Shown piece by piece: positions 17,952 to 26,140 of a DNA stretch of 64,000 bases. The position numbers and the translations under genes are program-made. The stretch comes from Acidobacteriota bacterium (lineage in GTDB: Bacteria; Acidobacteriota; Vicinamibacteria; Marinacidobacterales; Marinacidobacteraceae), in NCBI GenBank assembly GCA_022826195.1, contig JAJDVI010000066.1, positions 97,577 through 161,576 of the forward strand, given 5' to 3'. How positions within the stretch are numbered: position 1 is the stretch's first letter; the number at the start of each line of letters is the position of its first letter. The notes below the pieces were generated by a model. It saw only the letters and a program-made list of their open reading frames with translations, had not been told where the DNA came from and ran no database searches.

Positions 17952-18805
17952 CCGACTCGCACGCCCACCTCGACCAGCCGGCCTTCGGTCCCGATCGGCG
18001 GGCGGTGCTGGCGCGGGCCGCGCGCGCCGGTGTTTCCACGGTCGTCTCCATCGGCATGCTCGACGGCGAAGCCTCCTGGGAGGACACCTTCTCGCTGGTG
18101 GACGCGCTGCATCCGGACGGGGCGGATCACGAGGGTGGGGAAGCGCCGCAGCTCTTCACGACGCTGGGCTGTCATCCCCACGACGCCCGGCTGTTCGGGG
18201 AACTCGGGGGGGAGGAACGGCTTGCCGAACTGGCGCGCCGTCCGCGCCTCCTCGCCATCGGCGAAGTGGGGCTCGACTACCACTACGACCTGAGCCCGCG
18301 CCCCGAACAGCGGGACGTGTTCCGGCGCCAGATCCGGACCGCCCGGGAGCTCGGACTGCCGGTCGTCGTGCACCACCGCGACGCCGAGGACGACTTCCTC
18401 CGCATCGCGGACGAGGAGGACCTCGCTGCCTGCGGGGCCATCCTCCACTGCTTCACGGCGAGCGAACGGCTCGCCCGGGCCGCCTGGGAACGGGGTTTCC
18501 TGATCTCGTTCTCCGGGATCCTCACCTTCCGGAACGCGGAGGACCTGCGCCGGACCGCCGCGCTCGTGCCCCTCGACCACCTGCTCGTGGAAACCGACAG
18601 TCCCTACCTGGCGCCGGTGCCGCACCGGGGAAAACGGGCCGAGCCCGCCATGGTGGTGGAGACGGCCCGCTGCCTCGCCGGCGCGCGGGGGACGGAGCTC
18701 GAGGACATCGAGGCCGTGACCGACGCCAACTTCCGTCGCTTTTTCTTCGATTCCGGGGGCCGCCGGCCGCGGGAATCGGACACGAATCCGGCGTCCCCCG
18801 CGTGA
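17948..18805 (+). CDS. TatD family hydrolase
   Basis: A 285-residue metal-dependent hydrolase. Metal ligands appear in order: DSHAHLD at the N-terminus, GEVGLDYHYD in the middle, VHHRDAEDD, LHCFTASE and VETDSPYLAP. TatD proteins act as 3'-5' DNA exonucleases or D-aminoacyl-tRNA deacylase-like enzymes in different studies. ATG 17948 overlaps the larC stop by four bases, which suggests translational coupling, although no functional link to LarC is known. A GATAAT element after its stop may drive the next gene. Confidence 0.9.
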   Translation: MTDSHAHLDQPAFGPDRRAVLARAARAGVSTVVSIGMLDGEASWEDTFSLVDALHPDGADHEGGEAPQLFTTLGCHPHDARLFGELGGEERLAELARRPRLLAIGEVGLDYHYDLSPRPEQRDVFRRQIRTARELGLPVVVHHRDAEDDFLRIADEEDLAACGAILHCFTASERLARAAWERGFLISFSGILTFRNAEDLRRTAALVPLDHLLVETDSPYLAPVPHRGKRAEPAMVVETARCLAGARGTELEDIEAVTDANFRRFFFDSGGRRPRESDTNPASPA

Positions 18806-18830
18806 GATAATCGCGGGCCAAATTCAGCAC

Positions 18831-19838
18831 ATGCTGTCCGTTTCGAGTCCCGGGAGCCTGCTCTCCGAGTTGGAGGCTGAACTGGCTCCGGACCTGGCCG
18901 AGGTCGAGCGCATCCTGGCTGCGCGGGTGGAGAGCGACCTCGAGCTGGTGAAGCTGACGAGCCAGTACCTCTACCGGAGCGGCGGCAAGCGCCTCCGGCC
19001 GATGCTGCTGCTGATCGCGGCGCGCGCCGCCGACGGCGTCAAGGGCCGGGCGCATGCCAGCGCCCCTGCCTACGGGGCGATGGTCGAGATCATGCACACG
19101 GCGACGCTGGTCCACGACGACATCGTCGACGAGGCCGATACGCGGCGGGGCCAGGCTTCGCTGAACAGCCTGCTGGGAAACGACCTCACCGTCCTGATCG
19201 GCGATTTCCTCTACATCCAGTCCATGGCGCTGGCCGTGGAGCAGCGGAACCCCCAGGTCGTCGCCACCATGTGCGACCTCACCATGCGGATGATCGAGGG
19301 CATGCTCCTCGAAAAGGCGCGGGGCGGGACCATCGGCCTGACCCGCGAGGAGCACCTGCGGATCCTGCGGCTCAAGACCGCGTATCTCTTCCACGGCTGC
19401 GGGAAGATGGGCGCGATGATGGTCGGGGCGCCCCCCGAGGTCGAGAGCGCGCTCGGCGACACCTGCATGAATCTGGGCATGGCGTTTCAGGTGGCGGACG
19501 ACCTCTTCGACTTCACCGCGAGCGCCGCCATGGTGGGGAAGCCCGTGCTCAGCGACCTCAAGGAAGGGCACCTGACGCTCCCGATCCTGCATGCGCTCGA
19601 GCGCGAACCCGGGGCCGTGCCGCTCGTCGAGGAGGTTCTCGACAGCGGTGAGCTCACCCCCCGGCAGCAGGACGAGATCCTCGCGCTGGTCGAGCGCCAG
19701 GGAGGCCTCGACGAGGCGCGCCGGGTGGCGGAGAGCTTTGCCGCCGCCTCGCGGGAAGCCCTGGCGGCCGTGCCGCCTTCGTCCTACCGGGACGGGTTGG
19801 AAGCGCTCGCCGAGTTCGTGATCTGGCGCGACCGTTGA
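18831..19838 (+). CDS. ispB: Polyprenyl diphosphate synthase (octaprenyl type)
   Basis: A 335-residue trans-prenyltransferase. The first aspartate motif is DDIVD (residues 96-100, in LVHDDIVDEADTRRG), and the second is DDLFD, in QVADDLFDFTASAAMVGKPVLSDLKEGHLTLPI. It elongates farnesyl diphosphate with isopentenyl diphosphate to make the side chain of a respiratory quinone. Chain length cannot be read with confidence, so octaprenyl is a family-level label. GATAAT (18806-18811) ends 19 nt before the ATG and is a candidate -10. The stop overlaps the TTG start of the DUF309 gene. Confidence 0.87.
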   Translation: MLSVSSPGSLLSELEAELAPDLAEVERILAARVESDLELVKLTSQYLYRSGGKRLRPMLLLIAARAADGVKGRAHASAPAYGAMVEIMHTATLVHDDIVDEADTRRGQASLNSLLGNDLTVLIGDFLYIQSMALAVEQRNPQVVATMCDLTMRMIEGMLLEKARGGTIGLTREEHLRILRLKTAYLFHGCGKMGAMMVGAPPEVESALGDTCMNLGMAFQVADDLFDFTASAAMVGKPVLSDLKEGHLTLPILHALEREPGAVPLVEEVLDSGELTPRQQDEILALVERQGGLDEARRVAESFAAASREALAAVPPSSYRDGLEALAEFVIWRDR

Positions 19839-20296
19839 CCGGGTCGGACCTTCCCTCCCCTCCCTACCGGCACCGCCCCGGACGGACGCCCCATCCGGAG
19901 CGGCATCCCGACGGTCACCGCTTCTTCGAGCGGCTTCCGCCGGGCCTCCTCCCGGCGGACCCCGTCCCGCTGGCCGCCCTCCCGGACGCCCGGCTGTTCC
20001 GCTACGGAGAAGAGCTGTTCCGCGCCCGCTACTGGTGGGAGGCCCACGCGGTCTGGGAGGAACTGTGGCGGGCGGCTCCCCGCGGGGAGGGCGCGGAGAC
20101 GCCCGAACGGGAGGCGCTGCGGGCCTTCATCCAGCTCGCCGCCGCGGCGCTCAGGCAGGAACTCGGGGGACACCGCGGAAGCCGGAAACTGCTGGGCGCC
20201 GCACTCTCCGGCATGGAACGGGCCAACCGCGCCGGCGCGGCCGCCCCGCTCGCGGAACGCTTCGAGCGGCTCCGGGCCGGCGCCGGGTTAGCATGA
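19835..20296 (+). CDS. DUF309 domain protein
   Basis: A 153-residue protein from TTG 19835 (TTGA overlap with the prenyl synthase stop). The DUF309 signature is clear: FRYGEELFRARYWWEAHAVWEELWR followed by EALRAFIQLAAAALRQELG. The domain is an all-helical bundle of unknown biochemical function. The first 40 residues are Pro/Arg rich. The gene sits between the prenyl synthase and a response regulator with four-base overlaps at both ends, so the three are probably translated as one operon. Confidence 0.8.
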   Translation: MTGSDLPSPPYRHRPGRTPHPERHPDGHRFFERLPPGLLPADPVPLAALPDARLFRYGEELFRARYWWEAHAVWEELWRAAPRGEGAETPEREALRAFIQLAAAALRQELGGHRGSRKLLGAALSGMERANRAGAAAPLAERFERLRAGAGLA

Positions 20297-21501
20297 GCCG
20301 CATGCCACTGCCTGCCTCCGGCGACGAGGACATCGCGGTACTCGTCGTCGACGACGAGGCAGTGATCCGGCGGTCGCTCCGCCGCCGGCTGCGCTACGAG
20401 GGGTGGACGGTCTTCGAGGCCGCTTCGGGCCCGGATGCCCTCGCGGCGCTGGACCGCGACCCTTGCGACCTGGTTGTCCTGGACATCAAGATGCCGGGTA
20501 TGGACGGGATGGAGGTCCTCCGGCGCATCCGCGCCGAGAAGCCCTCGGTGGCGGTCGTGATGCACACCGGCCACGGGGACATCGAGACCGCGGTGCGGGC
20601 GATCCAGGAGGGGGCGGCGCACTTTCTGGAAAAGGGCGGGGGAGGGGACATCGGCGCCTGTCTCCGGATGGCGATCGACAAGACGCGGACGCTCGAACGG
20701 AAGCGGCTCGAGAACGAGAACCGCCGCCTGGCCGCCGAGGTGAAAATGCACCGGAGCCGCGAGGGAGGCGGCCGGCAACTGGTGGGGGAATCGCCCGCGC
20801 TCGCTCTCGTGCGGGAGCGCATCGAACGCGTCGCGCCGAGCGACGTCCGCGTGCTCATCACCGGCGAGTCCGGGACCGGCAAGGAAGTGGCCGCCCGGTT
20901 GATCCACCAGGCCAGCCGCCGGGCCTCCGGACCGTTCATCGAGGTCAACTGCGCGGCGATCCCCGAGGAACTCATCGAGAGCGAGCTGTTCGGCGCCGAG
21001 CGCGGCTCCTATACGGGAGCGCATCGCCAGATGGTCGGCAAGTTCGAGCAGGCCGACGGGGGCACGCTCTTCCTCGACGAGGTCGGAGACATGAGCGCCC
21101 GGACGCAGGCCAAGGTGCTGCGCGCCCTCGAGGAGAACCGCATCACCCGGGTCGGCGGCTCGAAGTCGGTGGAGGTCGATGTCCGCGTGCTCTCGGCAAC
21201 GAACCAGGACCTCGAGAAGGAGGGCTTCCGCAGCGATCTGCTGCACCGGCTGAACGTGATCCCGATCGAGATGCCGCCCCTGCGGGATCGTCCCGGGGAC
21301 GTCCCGCTGCTGGTGGCTCACTTCGTGGAGCAGCTCGAGGTGGGGGGGCAGCCCCGCACGTTCACCGGGGACGCGCTCGAACTCCTCGCCCGGCAACCGT
21401 TTCCCGGCAACGTGCGCGAGCTCCGCAATCTCGTGGAACGCATCCTGATCCTGAGTCCGGGAGCGGAGATCGGCGAAGGCGACGTGCGGGAGCATCTCTA
21501 G
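20293..21501 (+). CDS. Sigma-54-type response regulator without DNA-binding domain
   Basis: A 402-residue protein. A CheY-like receiver (residues about 15-125) has acidic residues at D20/D21, phosphoacceptor D64 and switch Lys114. An AAA+ sigma-54-interaction domain follows with Walker A GESGTGKE (191-198). Its GAFTGA loop reads GSYTGA (238-243). Walker B is LFLDEVGDM, and the sensor region FPGNVRELRNLVERILIL is present. The chain stops right after EGDVREHL, so the usual C-terminal Fis-type helix-turn-helix is absent. It may activate sigma-54 promoters from solution or have another role. The start overlaps the DUF309 stop. Confidence 0.9.
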   Translation: MSRMPLPASGDEDIAVLVVDDEAVIRRSLRRRLRYEGWTVFEAASGPDALAALDRDPCDLVVLDIKMPGMDGMEVLRRIRAEKPSVAVVMHTGHGDIETAVRAIQEGAAHFLEKGGGGDIGACLRMAIDKTRTLERKRLENENRRLAAEVKMHRSREGGGRQLVGESPALALVRERIERVAPSDVRVLITGESGTGKEVAARLIHQASRRASGPFIEVNCAAIPEELIESELFGAERGSYTGAHRQMVGKFEQADGGTLFLDEVGDMSARTQAKVLRALEENRITRVGGSKSVEVDVRVLSATNQDLEKEGFRSDLLHRLNVIPIEMPPLRDRPGDVPLLVAHFVEQLEVGGQPRTFTGDALELLARQPFPGNVRELRNLVERILILSPGAEIGEGDVREHL

Positions 21502-21542
21502 CCAGCGGCCTGGCCGCCGTGGGAATCGGGTTCCCGGGCCGG

Positions 21543-21548
21543 TAGAAT
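21543..21548 (+). promoter_or_regulatory. Candidate -10 hexamer of rnpB
   Basis: TAGAAT ends 7 nt before the first paired base of RNase P RNA helix P1. It calibrates the -10 spacing used for other genes in this window. Confidence 0.5.
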
Positions 21549-21555
21549 CCGGGGC

Positions 21556-21933
21556 GGTTCGAGTCGTTCAGACGGTCGCCGGCTCCTCCGGGAGCGGGAG
21601 GAAAGTCCGAACTCCAGAAGGCAGTGCGCTGGGTAACGCCCAGTCCGGGTGACCGGAAGGAAAGTGCCACAGAAAACAGACCGCCTCTCCCTCCGGGGAG
21701 CGGTAAGGGTGAAAAGGTGCGGTAAGAGCGCACCGCCCGGGCAGTGATGTCCGGGGCACGGTAAACCCCGCATGGAGCAAGACCAAATAGGGAAGCGCCC
21801 GAGGGCCGCCTGTCCGAGCTTCCGGGTAGGTCGCTCGACCCGGCGGGCAACCGCCGGGCTAGATGCATGACCGTCACCCCGCCGCGGGCGACCGCGTCGG
21901 GGAACAGAATTCGGCTTACGAGCGGCTCGGACC
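21556..21933 (+). ncRNA. rnpB: RNase P RNA, type A
   Basis: About 378 nt catalytic RNA that processes tRNA 5' ends. Conserved core segments appear in the right order. They are GAGGAAAGTCCGAACTCC after P3, CAGAAAACAGACCGCC, the GGTAAGGGTGAAAAGGTGCGG region with GGTAAGAGCGCACCG, GCAAGACCAAATAGG, GATGCATGACCGTC and the 3' P4 strand ACAGAATTCGGCTTACG. Ends were set by P1, a 12-bp helix between 21556-21567 and 21922-21933 with only G-U wobbles. The ancestral type A layout fits most Gram-negative phyla. A dispersed repeat begins just after the 3' end. Confidence 0.95.
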
Positions 21934-21934
21934 C

Positions 21935-21980
21935 TGGAGCGCCGGCCTCCGGCCGGCATCGCGGCCACCGGCCGCGAAAC
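21935..21980. repeat. Dispersed GCCGG-palindromic repeat, copy downstream of rnpB
   Basis: GGAGCGCCGGCCTCCGGCC followed by GGCATCGCGGCC. This is one member of the palindromic family also found near 22107, 33228, 44398, 44478, 56305 and 63855. Its hairpin may end the rnpB transcript. Confidence 0.65.
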
Positions 21981-22106
21981 GCGCGCCTCAGCCGATTCCC
22001 GCAGTGTGACTCCGACCTGGACCGCCGTAACGACGCCTGAAGCGAGCCGAACGTGGGCCGCGCTTTCACGGGGAGGAGCGCGACCAGGGCGGGTTTCGCG
22101 CTCCCG

Positions 22107-22140
22107 CGCGATGCCGGCCGGAGGCTGGCGCTCCGATCGC
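22107..22140. repeat. Dispersed GCCGG-palindromic repeat, inverted copy
   Basis: GCGATGCCGGCCGGAGG followed by CTGGCGCTCC is the reverse complement of the copy at 21935. The two form an inverted pair about 170 bp apart between rnpB and the epimerase gene. Confidence 0.6.
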
Positions 22141-22187
22141 GGTGGCGGTCTGAAGGCCCCCACCGGGAGAACCACCGGCGCTCGACC

Positions 22188-23147
22188 GTGATCCTCATCA
22201 CGGGCGGCGCCGGCTTCATCGGCTCCGCCCTGGCTCTCGAGCGCGCCGCGGCCGGGGAGCGGGTCCGGGTTCTCGATGACTTCTCCACCGGCCGGCGCGA
22301 CCGCGTCGCCGGGAACCCGCTGATCGAGGTCCGCGAAGGAGACATCCGGGATCCGGCCGCGGTTCGCGAGGCCCTCGCCGGGGTCACCCGGGTGGCGCAC
22401 CTGGCGGCGCTGGCTTCGGTCCCGCGCGCCGAGCTGGACCCCGAGGCCGCCGCGCGGGTGAACGTGGAAGGAACCCTCGCGGTGCTCGAAGGCGCCCGGC
22501 GGGCAGGTGTCTCCGCGCTGGTGTACGCCTCGTCCTGCTCCGTCTATGGCGATGCCGGCAAGCGCCCCATCCCGGAAACTGCGCCCCTGCAACCCCGCTC
22601 GGTGTACGCCGTCACCAAGCTGGCAGGAGAGCGCCACGTCCTGCTTCATCACCGCACCGGCGGGCCGCCGGCCGTCGCGCTGCGCTTTTTCAACGTGTTC
22701 GGGCCGGGCCAGCCGGCCGCTTCCCCCTATTCCGGCGTCCTGGCGCGCTTCTCGGCCCAGGCGCTCGCCGGCGAGCGGCCCGAGATCCACGGGGACGGCG
22801 GCCAGACCCGGGATTTCGTCTTCGTCACCGACGTTGTCGACGCTCTGGTGCTGGGGCTCGAGGGGGCCGGCGGCGAGCCCGGAGGACACGTCTTCAACGT
22901 CGGGACCGGGCGCTCCGCCTCGGTGCGCGAAATCTGGCGTCTCGTGGCGGACGCGGCCGGTGCGGCGCTGACGCCGACCTTCGGGCCGGTTCGGGCCGGC
23001 GACATGCGGCACGCCGCCGCCGACGTCCGCCGGGCGGCGCGACTCCTTGGTTTCCGGGCGCGCGTACCCCTGCGGGAAGGCATTTCGCGGCTGCTGCGCT
23101 CGACCGCGGGGAACCCGGCGGATGCATCGCCCGTTGGGGATGTCTAG
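22188..23147 (+). CDS. NAD-dependent sugar epimerase/dehydratase (GalE-like)
   Basis: A 319-residue extended short-chain dehydrogenase that starts with GTG (VILITGGAGFIG at the very N-terminus). The Rossmann motif GGAGFIG is at residues 6-12. The catalytic Ser is in YASSCSVYGD, and YAVTK supplies the Tyr-X-X-X-Lys pair. RFFNVFGPGQ, PEIHGDGGQTRDFVFVTDVV and NVGTGRSASVREIW follow the UDP-sugar 4-epimerase pattern. It probably makes an activated sugar for surface polysaccharide. The frame extends back to 22053, but those codons run through repeat DNA. The 3' end overlaps the M23 peptidase start. Confidence 0.88.
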   Translation: MILITGGAGFIGSALALERAAAGERVRVLDDFSTGRRDRVAGNPLIEVREGDIRDPAAVREALAGVTRVAHLAALASVPRAELDPEAAARVNVEGTLAVLEGARRAGVSALVYASSCSVYGDAGKRPIPETAPLQPRSVYAVTKLAGERHVLLHHRTGGPPAVALRFFNVFGPGQPAASPYSGVLARFSAQALAGERPEIHGDGGQTRDFVFVTDVVDALVLGLEGAGGEPGGHVFNVGTGRSASVREIWRLVADAAGAALTPTFGPVRAGDMRHAAADVRRAARLLGFRARVPLREGISRLLRSTAGNPADASPVGDV

Positions 23148-24483
23148 TGCTCACTGTGGCATACTGAAGAATTCCGGCGTGCGCCCAGCTCCCCATCTCG
23201 CCTCGGCGACCGCGGTGATCAGCGGTCTTCTCGGGGGAGTCGTCCTCTTCGGAGCAGGGGTCCTGAAGTCCTGGAACGGCCCGCTGCCGGACGCGCCCGC
23301 CATGCCGGCGGCAATGGCCGCCACCGTCCCGGACGGGCCGCAGGTGGGACTCTTCTCCGTTCCCGACCGGTTCGCCCGGGGGGACTCGCTGTCCGACGTG
23401 CTGGTGCGCAACGGCCTGTCCCACGGGGAAGTGGCCCCGGTCAGCACCGCCCTGACGGCGGTCGCCGACGTCCGGCGGCTCAAGGTCGGACAGACCGTCT
23501 GGCTGCACCGGGACGAGCGGGGGGACCTCACCCGGATCGAGTTGCCACTCGATGACTTCCGCGAGGTGGCGGTGTTCCGCGACGGGGCGGCCTGGGACGC
23601 GCACGAGTTCAGCCGGGAGCCGCTCGACCGCCGGGAGGTGGTTCAGGGAGAGGTGGACAGCAGTCTCTACGAGAGCCTGGTCCGCGCGGGCGAGCGGGGC
23701 GATCTCGCCGTCCTGATCGCCAGGGCCCTCGAGTACGACATCGACTTCCATCGCGACACGCGGGCCGGTGACAGCTACTCGGTGGTCGTGGACAAGCGCT
23801 ACGACGATGCGGGTGACTGGAAGGACTACGGCGAGCTTCACGGCGTCCGCTACCTCAACGCCGGCCGGCCCATCTACGCGTTCCGCTTCGAGCTGCCGTC
23901 CGGCGAGTCCGGCTACTACGACTACGACGGGAACTCCATCCAGCGCACCTTCCTGATGAGTCCGGTGGCCTACACGCGGATTTCGGGGGTCTTCACGAGC
24001 CGGAGGCTCCACCCGATCCATCGGGTGTACCGGCCGCACTACGGGGTGGACTACGTGGCGCCCCTGGGTACGCCGGTCATGTCCACCGCCGACGGGGTGG
24101 TGACGGACGCCGGCCGGCGGGGGCCGAACGGCATCATGGTCACGCTGCGCCATGCGGGCGGCTACATGACGAAGTACCTCCATCTGTCCGGGTTTCCACC
24201 CGAGATCCGTCCCGGCCGCCGCGTGAACCAGCGGGACGTCATCGGCTACGTGGGATCCACCGGGGTCTCCACCGGCCCCCATCTCGACTATCGGCTCTAT
24301 CGCCACGGGAAGCCCCTGAATCCGCGCACCCACGTCCTGCCCCCGGGCCCTCCCATCCCGGCGGAGCACCTGGCCCTGTTCGAGGCGTGGCGGGACGAAC
24401 TCGTGGGCTCCTTCGAGCGGCCCGCCCGGCGGCCGCCCTCGCGGACCCCGGTGACCGTCGTCGGCGGGACCGAGGGTTGCTGA
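23140..24483 (+). CDS. M23 family metallopeptidase (cell-wall endopeptidase)
   Basis: A 447-residue protein. An N-terminal transmembrane segment (ATAVISGLLGGVVLFGAGVL) anchors it to the inner membrane. A LysM-like / OapA-type linker region precedes a C-terminal lysostaphin-like domain with the zinc motif HYGVDYVAPLGTPV. Its second metal motif is HLDYR, in place of the usual HLHFE. These enzymes cut peptide cross-links of peptidoglycan during growth or division. ATG 23140 lies eight bases before the epimerase stop; ATG 23122 and GTG 23179 are alternatives. Confidence 0.88.
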   Translation: MSSAHCGILKNSGVRPAPHLASATAVISGLLGGVVLFGAGVLKSWNGPLPDAPAMPAAMAATVPDGPQVGLFSVPDRFARGDSLSDVLVRNGLSHGEVAPVSTALTAVADVRRLKVGQTVWLHRDERGDLTRIELPLDDFREVAVFRDGAAWDAHEFSREPLDRREVVQGEVDSSLYESLVRAGERGDLAVLIARALEYDIDFHRDTRAGDSYSVVVDKRYDDAGDWKDYGELHGVRYLNAGRPIYAFRFELPSGESGYYDYDGNSIQRTFLMSPVAYTRISGVFTSRRLHPIHRVYRPHYGVDYVAPLGTPVMSTADGVVTDAGRRGPNGIMVTLRHAGGYMTKYLHLSGFPPEIRPGRRVNQRDVIGYVGSTGVSTGPHLDYRLYRHGKPLNPRTHVLPPGPPIPAEHLALFEAWRDELVGSFERPARRPPSRTPVTVVGGTEGC

Positions 24484-24816
24484 TCCGTTCGGCCCTCCGG
24501 CACCGCCGTTCCTGCCTCCCTCCAGGCTCTCCGAGGGCAATGCGATCTTGACGCGCGACAACGCTGGCTGACGCTCTTGGTCAACTTGAGTTGACGCCGG
24601 GACCCCTCAGCCGGGGTCGCGAAGCGCAGTCCGGCGGCCGGACCGCGGTGCCGGTCTTCTTCGAGCAGCGCTAACTCATTGATTCAAGGGTGATCCCTGT
24701 GCGGAGGGCGAAGTCCCGGGTGCCGGCGCGAGGCGCGGAGGGCGGCGCGCGGAACTGGCCCGTCCGTTGCGGAACAACGTGCTCCCGACGCTTCACGTCA
24801 ACACAAGGAGAACCAC
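24484..24816. other. 333-bp gene-free stretch
   Basis: I find no gene here. It holds a near-perfect palindrome at 24580-24595, a degenerate copy of the dispersed repeat on the minus strand near 24640-24670 (GACCGGCACCGCGG), and the Shine-Dalgarno AAGGAG just before the ComEA-like start. Confidence 0.6.
24580..24595. promoter_or_regulatory. Palindromic operator candidate
   Basis: GTCAACT-TG-AGTTGAC is a perfect inverted repeat with 7-bp arms and a 2-bp centre. It lies 220 bp before the ComEA-like gene, in sequence that is less GC-rich than its surroundings. No regulator can be named. Confidence 0.45.
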
Positions 24817-25140
24817 ATGACCCAGTTCCGCGTCCCTTTTCTGGCCCTGGTCGCCCTCGTCGCTTCGGCGATGCTCGGGGTCTCCGCCATGCAGCCGGAG
24901 GAGCCCATCAACATCAACACCGCCACCGCGGAGGAACTCACCGCGTTGCCCCGGATCGGCGACGTGACGGCGGCGCGCATCGTCGAATGGCGCGAAGAGA
25001 ACGGCCCCTTCGCCTCGACCGAGGAACTCATGAACGTTCAGGGCATCGGCGAGCGCGTCTACGAGCGGATCCGGCCCCACGTGACGGTCGGCGACGCGGA
25101 CCGGCGCGGTGGCCCGGATGCGGTTCCCGAAGCGGCCTGA
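24817..25140 (+). CDS. ComEA-like helix-hairpin-helix protein, exported
   Basis: A 107-residue protein with a signal peptide (FLALVALVASAMLGVSAM) followed directly by a ComEA-type double helix-hairpin-helix. This has ININTATAEELTALPRIGDVTAARIVEWR and FASTEELMNVQGIGERVYERI. ComEA binds incoming double-stranded DNA at the outer face of the cytoplasmic membrane during natural transformation; small stand-alone forms are common and not all serve competence. The next gene encodes a type IV pseudopilin, which would suit a DNA-uptake or secretion role. AAGGAGA lies about 8 nt upstream. Confidence 0.82.
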   Translation: MTQFRVPFLALVALVASAMLGVSAMQPEEPININTATAEELTALPRIGDVTAARIVEWREENGPFASTEELMNVQGIGERVYERIRPHVTVGDADRRGGPDAVPEAA

Positions 25141-25765
25141 CCGCCGCCTTCCGGTTCCCGGCGCCGCGGCCGGGCGGCCGCGGTCGCGGGGCTTCAGCCT
25201 CGTCGAGCTGCTGGTGGCGCTCGCCCTGCTCCTGGTGATGGCGGGGACGGCTATTCCGCCGCTCGCCGGGCATCTGCGGACGGAGCGCGTTCGGGGGGCG
25301 GCCCTCGCCATGCGCTCGCTGCTCCAGAAAGCGCGGGCGGAAGCGGCTTCCCGCGCCGCGAATGTCGCGGTCGTCTTCGATCCACCCCTCAGCGGGCACG
25401 ACATCGAGGTTCCCGGGCCGGCCGACTCACCGGTGGTGGCCCTGGTCCTGGACACCAACCACAACGGCGTTCGGCGGGCCGAGATCGCGAGCGGCGACGA
25501 GCGCCTGTTGGAGAATCCCTGGAGGTTCGGGGCGCGTTTCCCCGGAGTCGTGTGGGGAGCTCCCGCCGGAGAAGCGGGTGCGGCCGCGATCCCCGGTCAC
25601 GAGGTCGGGGTGGCCGGCATGATCTCGTTCTCGCCCCTCGGCGGCTCCGGCTCGGGACGCATCACGGTGAGCGGCGAGGGCAGTGTCTTCGCGATCGTGA
25701 TTCACGGGGGCAGCTCCCGCATCCGCGTCGAGCGTCATGCCGGCGGCCGCTGGATTCCGATGTGA
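25109..25765 (+). CDS. Type IV pseudopilin, GspH/FimT type
   Basis: A 218-residue prepilin-like protein from GTG 25109 (ATG 25118 is an alternative). The leader ends in RSRG, and cleavage before FSLVELLVALALLLVMAGTA gives the N-methylated Phe and conserved Glu5 of pilins. The minor pseudopilin GspH/FimT pattern follows (LRTERVRGAALAMRSLLQKARAEAASR, with RITVSGEGSVFAIVI and WIPM near the end). Such subunits prime pilus or type II secretion filaments. The 5' end overlaps the ComEA-like gene, so the two are co-expressed. Confidence 0.82.
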   Translation: MARMRFPKRPDRRLPVPGAAAGRPRSRGFSLVELLVALALLLVMAGTAIPPLAGHLRTERVRGAALAMRSLLQKARAEAASRAANVAVVFDPPLSGHDIEVPGPADSPVVALVLDTNHNGVRRAEIASGDERLLENPWRFGARFPGVVWGAPAGEAGAAAIPGHEVGVAGMISFSPLGGSGSGRITVSGEGSVFAIVIHGGSSRIRVERHAGGRWIPM

Positions 25766-25845
25766 CGGCTCATTCCGCTTCTGTTCGCCGGGTGGTCTGT
25801 TCTGCTCGCCCGGCACTGCTAGCATGAGGTGAAGTCGTCGGCGCC

Positions 25846-26076
25846 ATGGCCATTCTCCTTTCACGGACGCTCGCCGCGTTTCGCGAGGCCGGAGTGCCCG
25901 AGGAAACGGCTGAGGCCGCCGCCCGAGAGCCTTACGACCTCATTCGCGACCTTGGGGACCGGATCACCCGCCTGGAAACCAGAGTTACCCGTGTTGAGGT
26001 CAAACTGAACGTGTTGCTGACGATCAACGTGGCGGTCCTGCTGTTGCTCTTGCGCGACGCCCTGTCTGGCCAGTAG
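25846..26076 (+). CDS. Small coiled-coil membrane protein
   Basis: A 76-residue protein. The N-terminal part is helical, an amphipathic heptad region follows (RDLGDRITRLETRVTRVEVKLNV), and the C-terminus is a single transmembrane segment (LLTINVAVLLLLL) with a short tail. Such coiled-coil tail-anchored proteins are frequent near toxin-antitoxin or stress genes but have no assigned function. TAGCAT (25820-25825) lies 20 nt before the ATG and could be its -10 box. It points away from the convergent AcnX operon. Confidence 0.6.
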   Translation: MAILLSRTLAAFREAGVPEETAEAAAREPYDLIRDLGDRITRLETRVTRVEVKLNVLLTINVAVLLLLLRDALSGQ

Positions 26077-26140
26077 GCGAACCCTCGCTGGGCCGCCGGG
26101 GCGAGCGGCGGCGACTGACGGTCGGCGGGAACCGGCCGGA

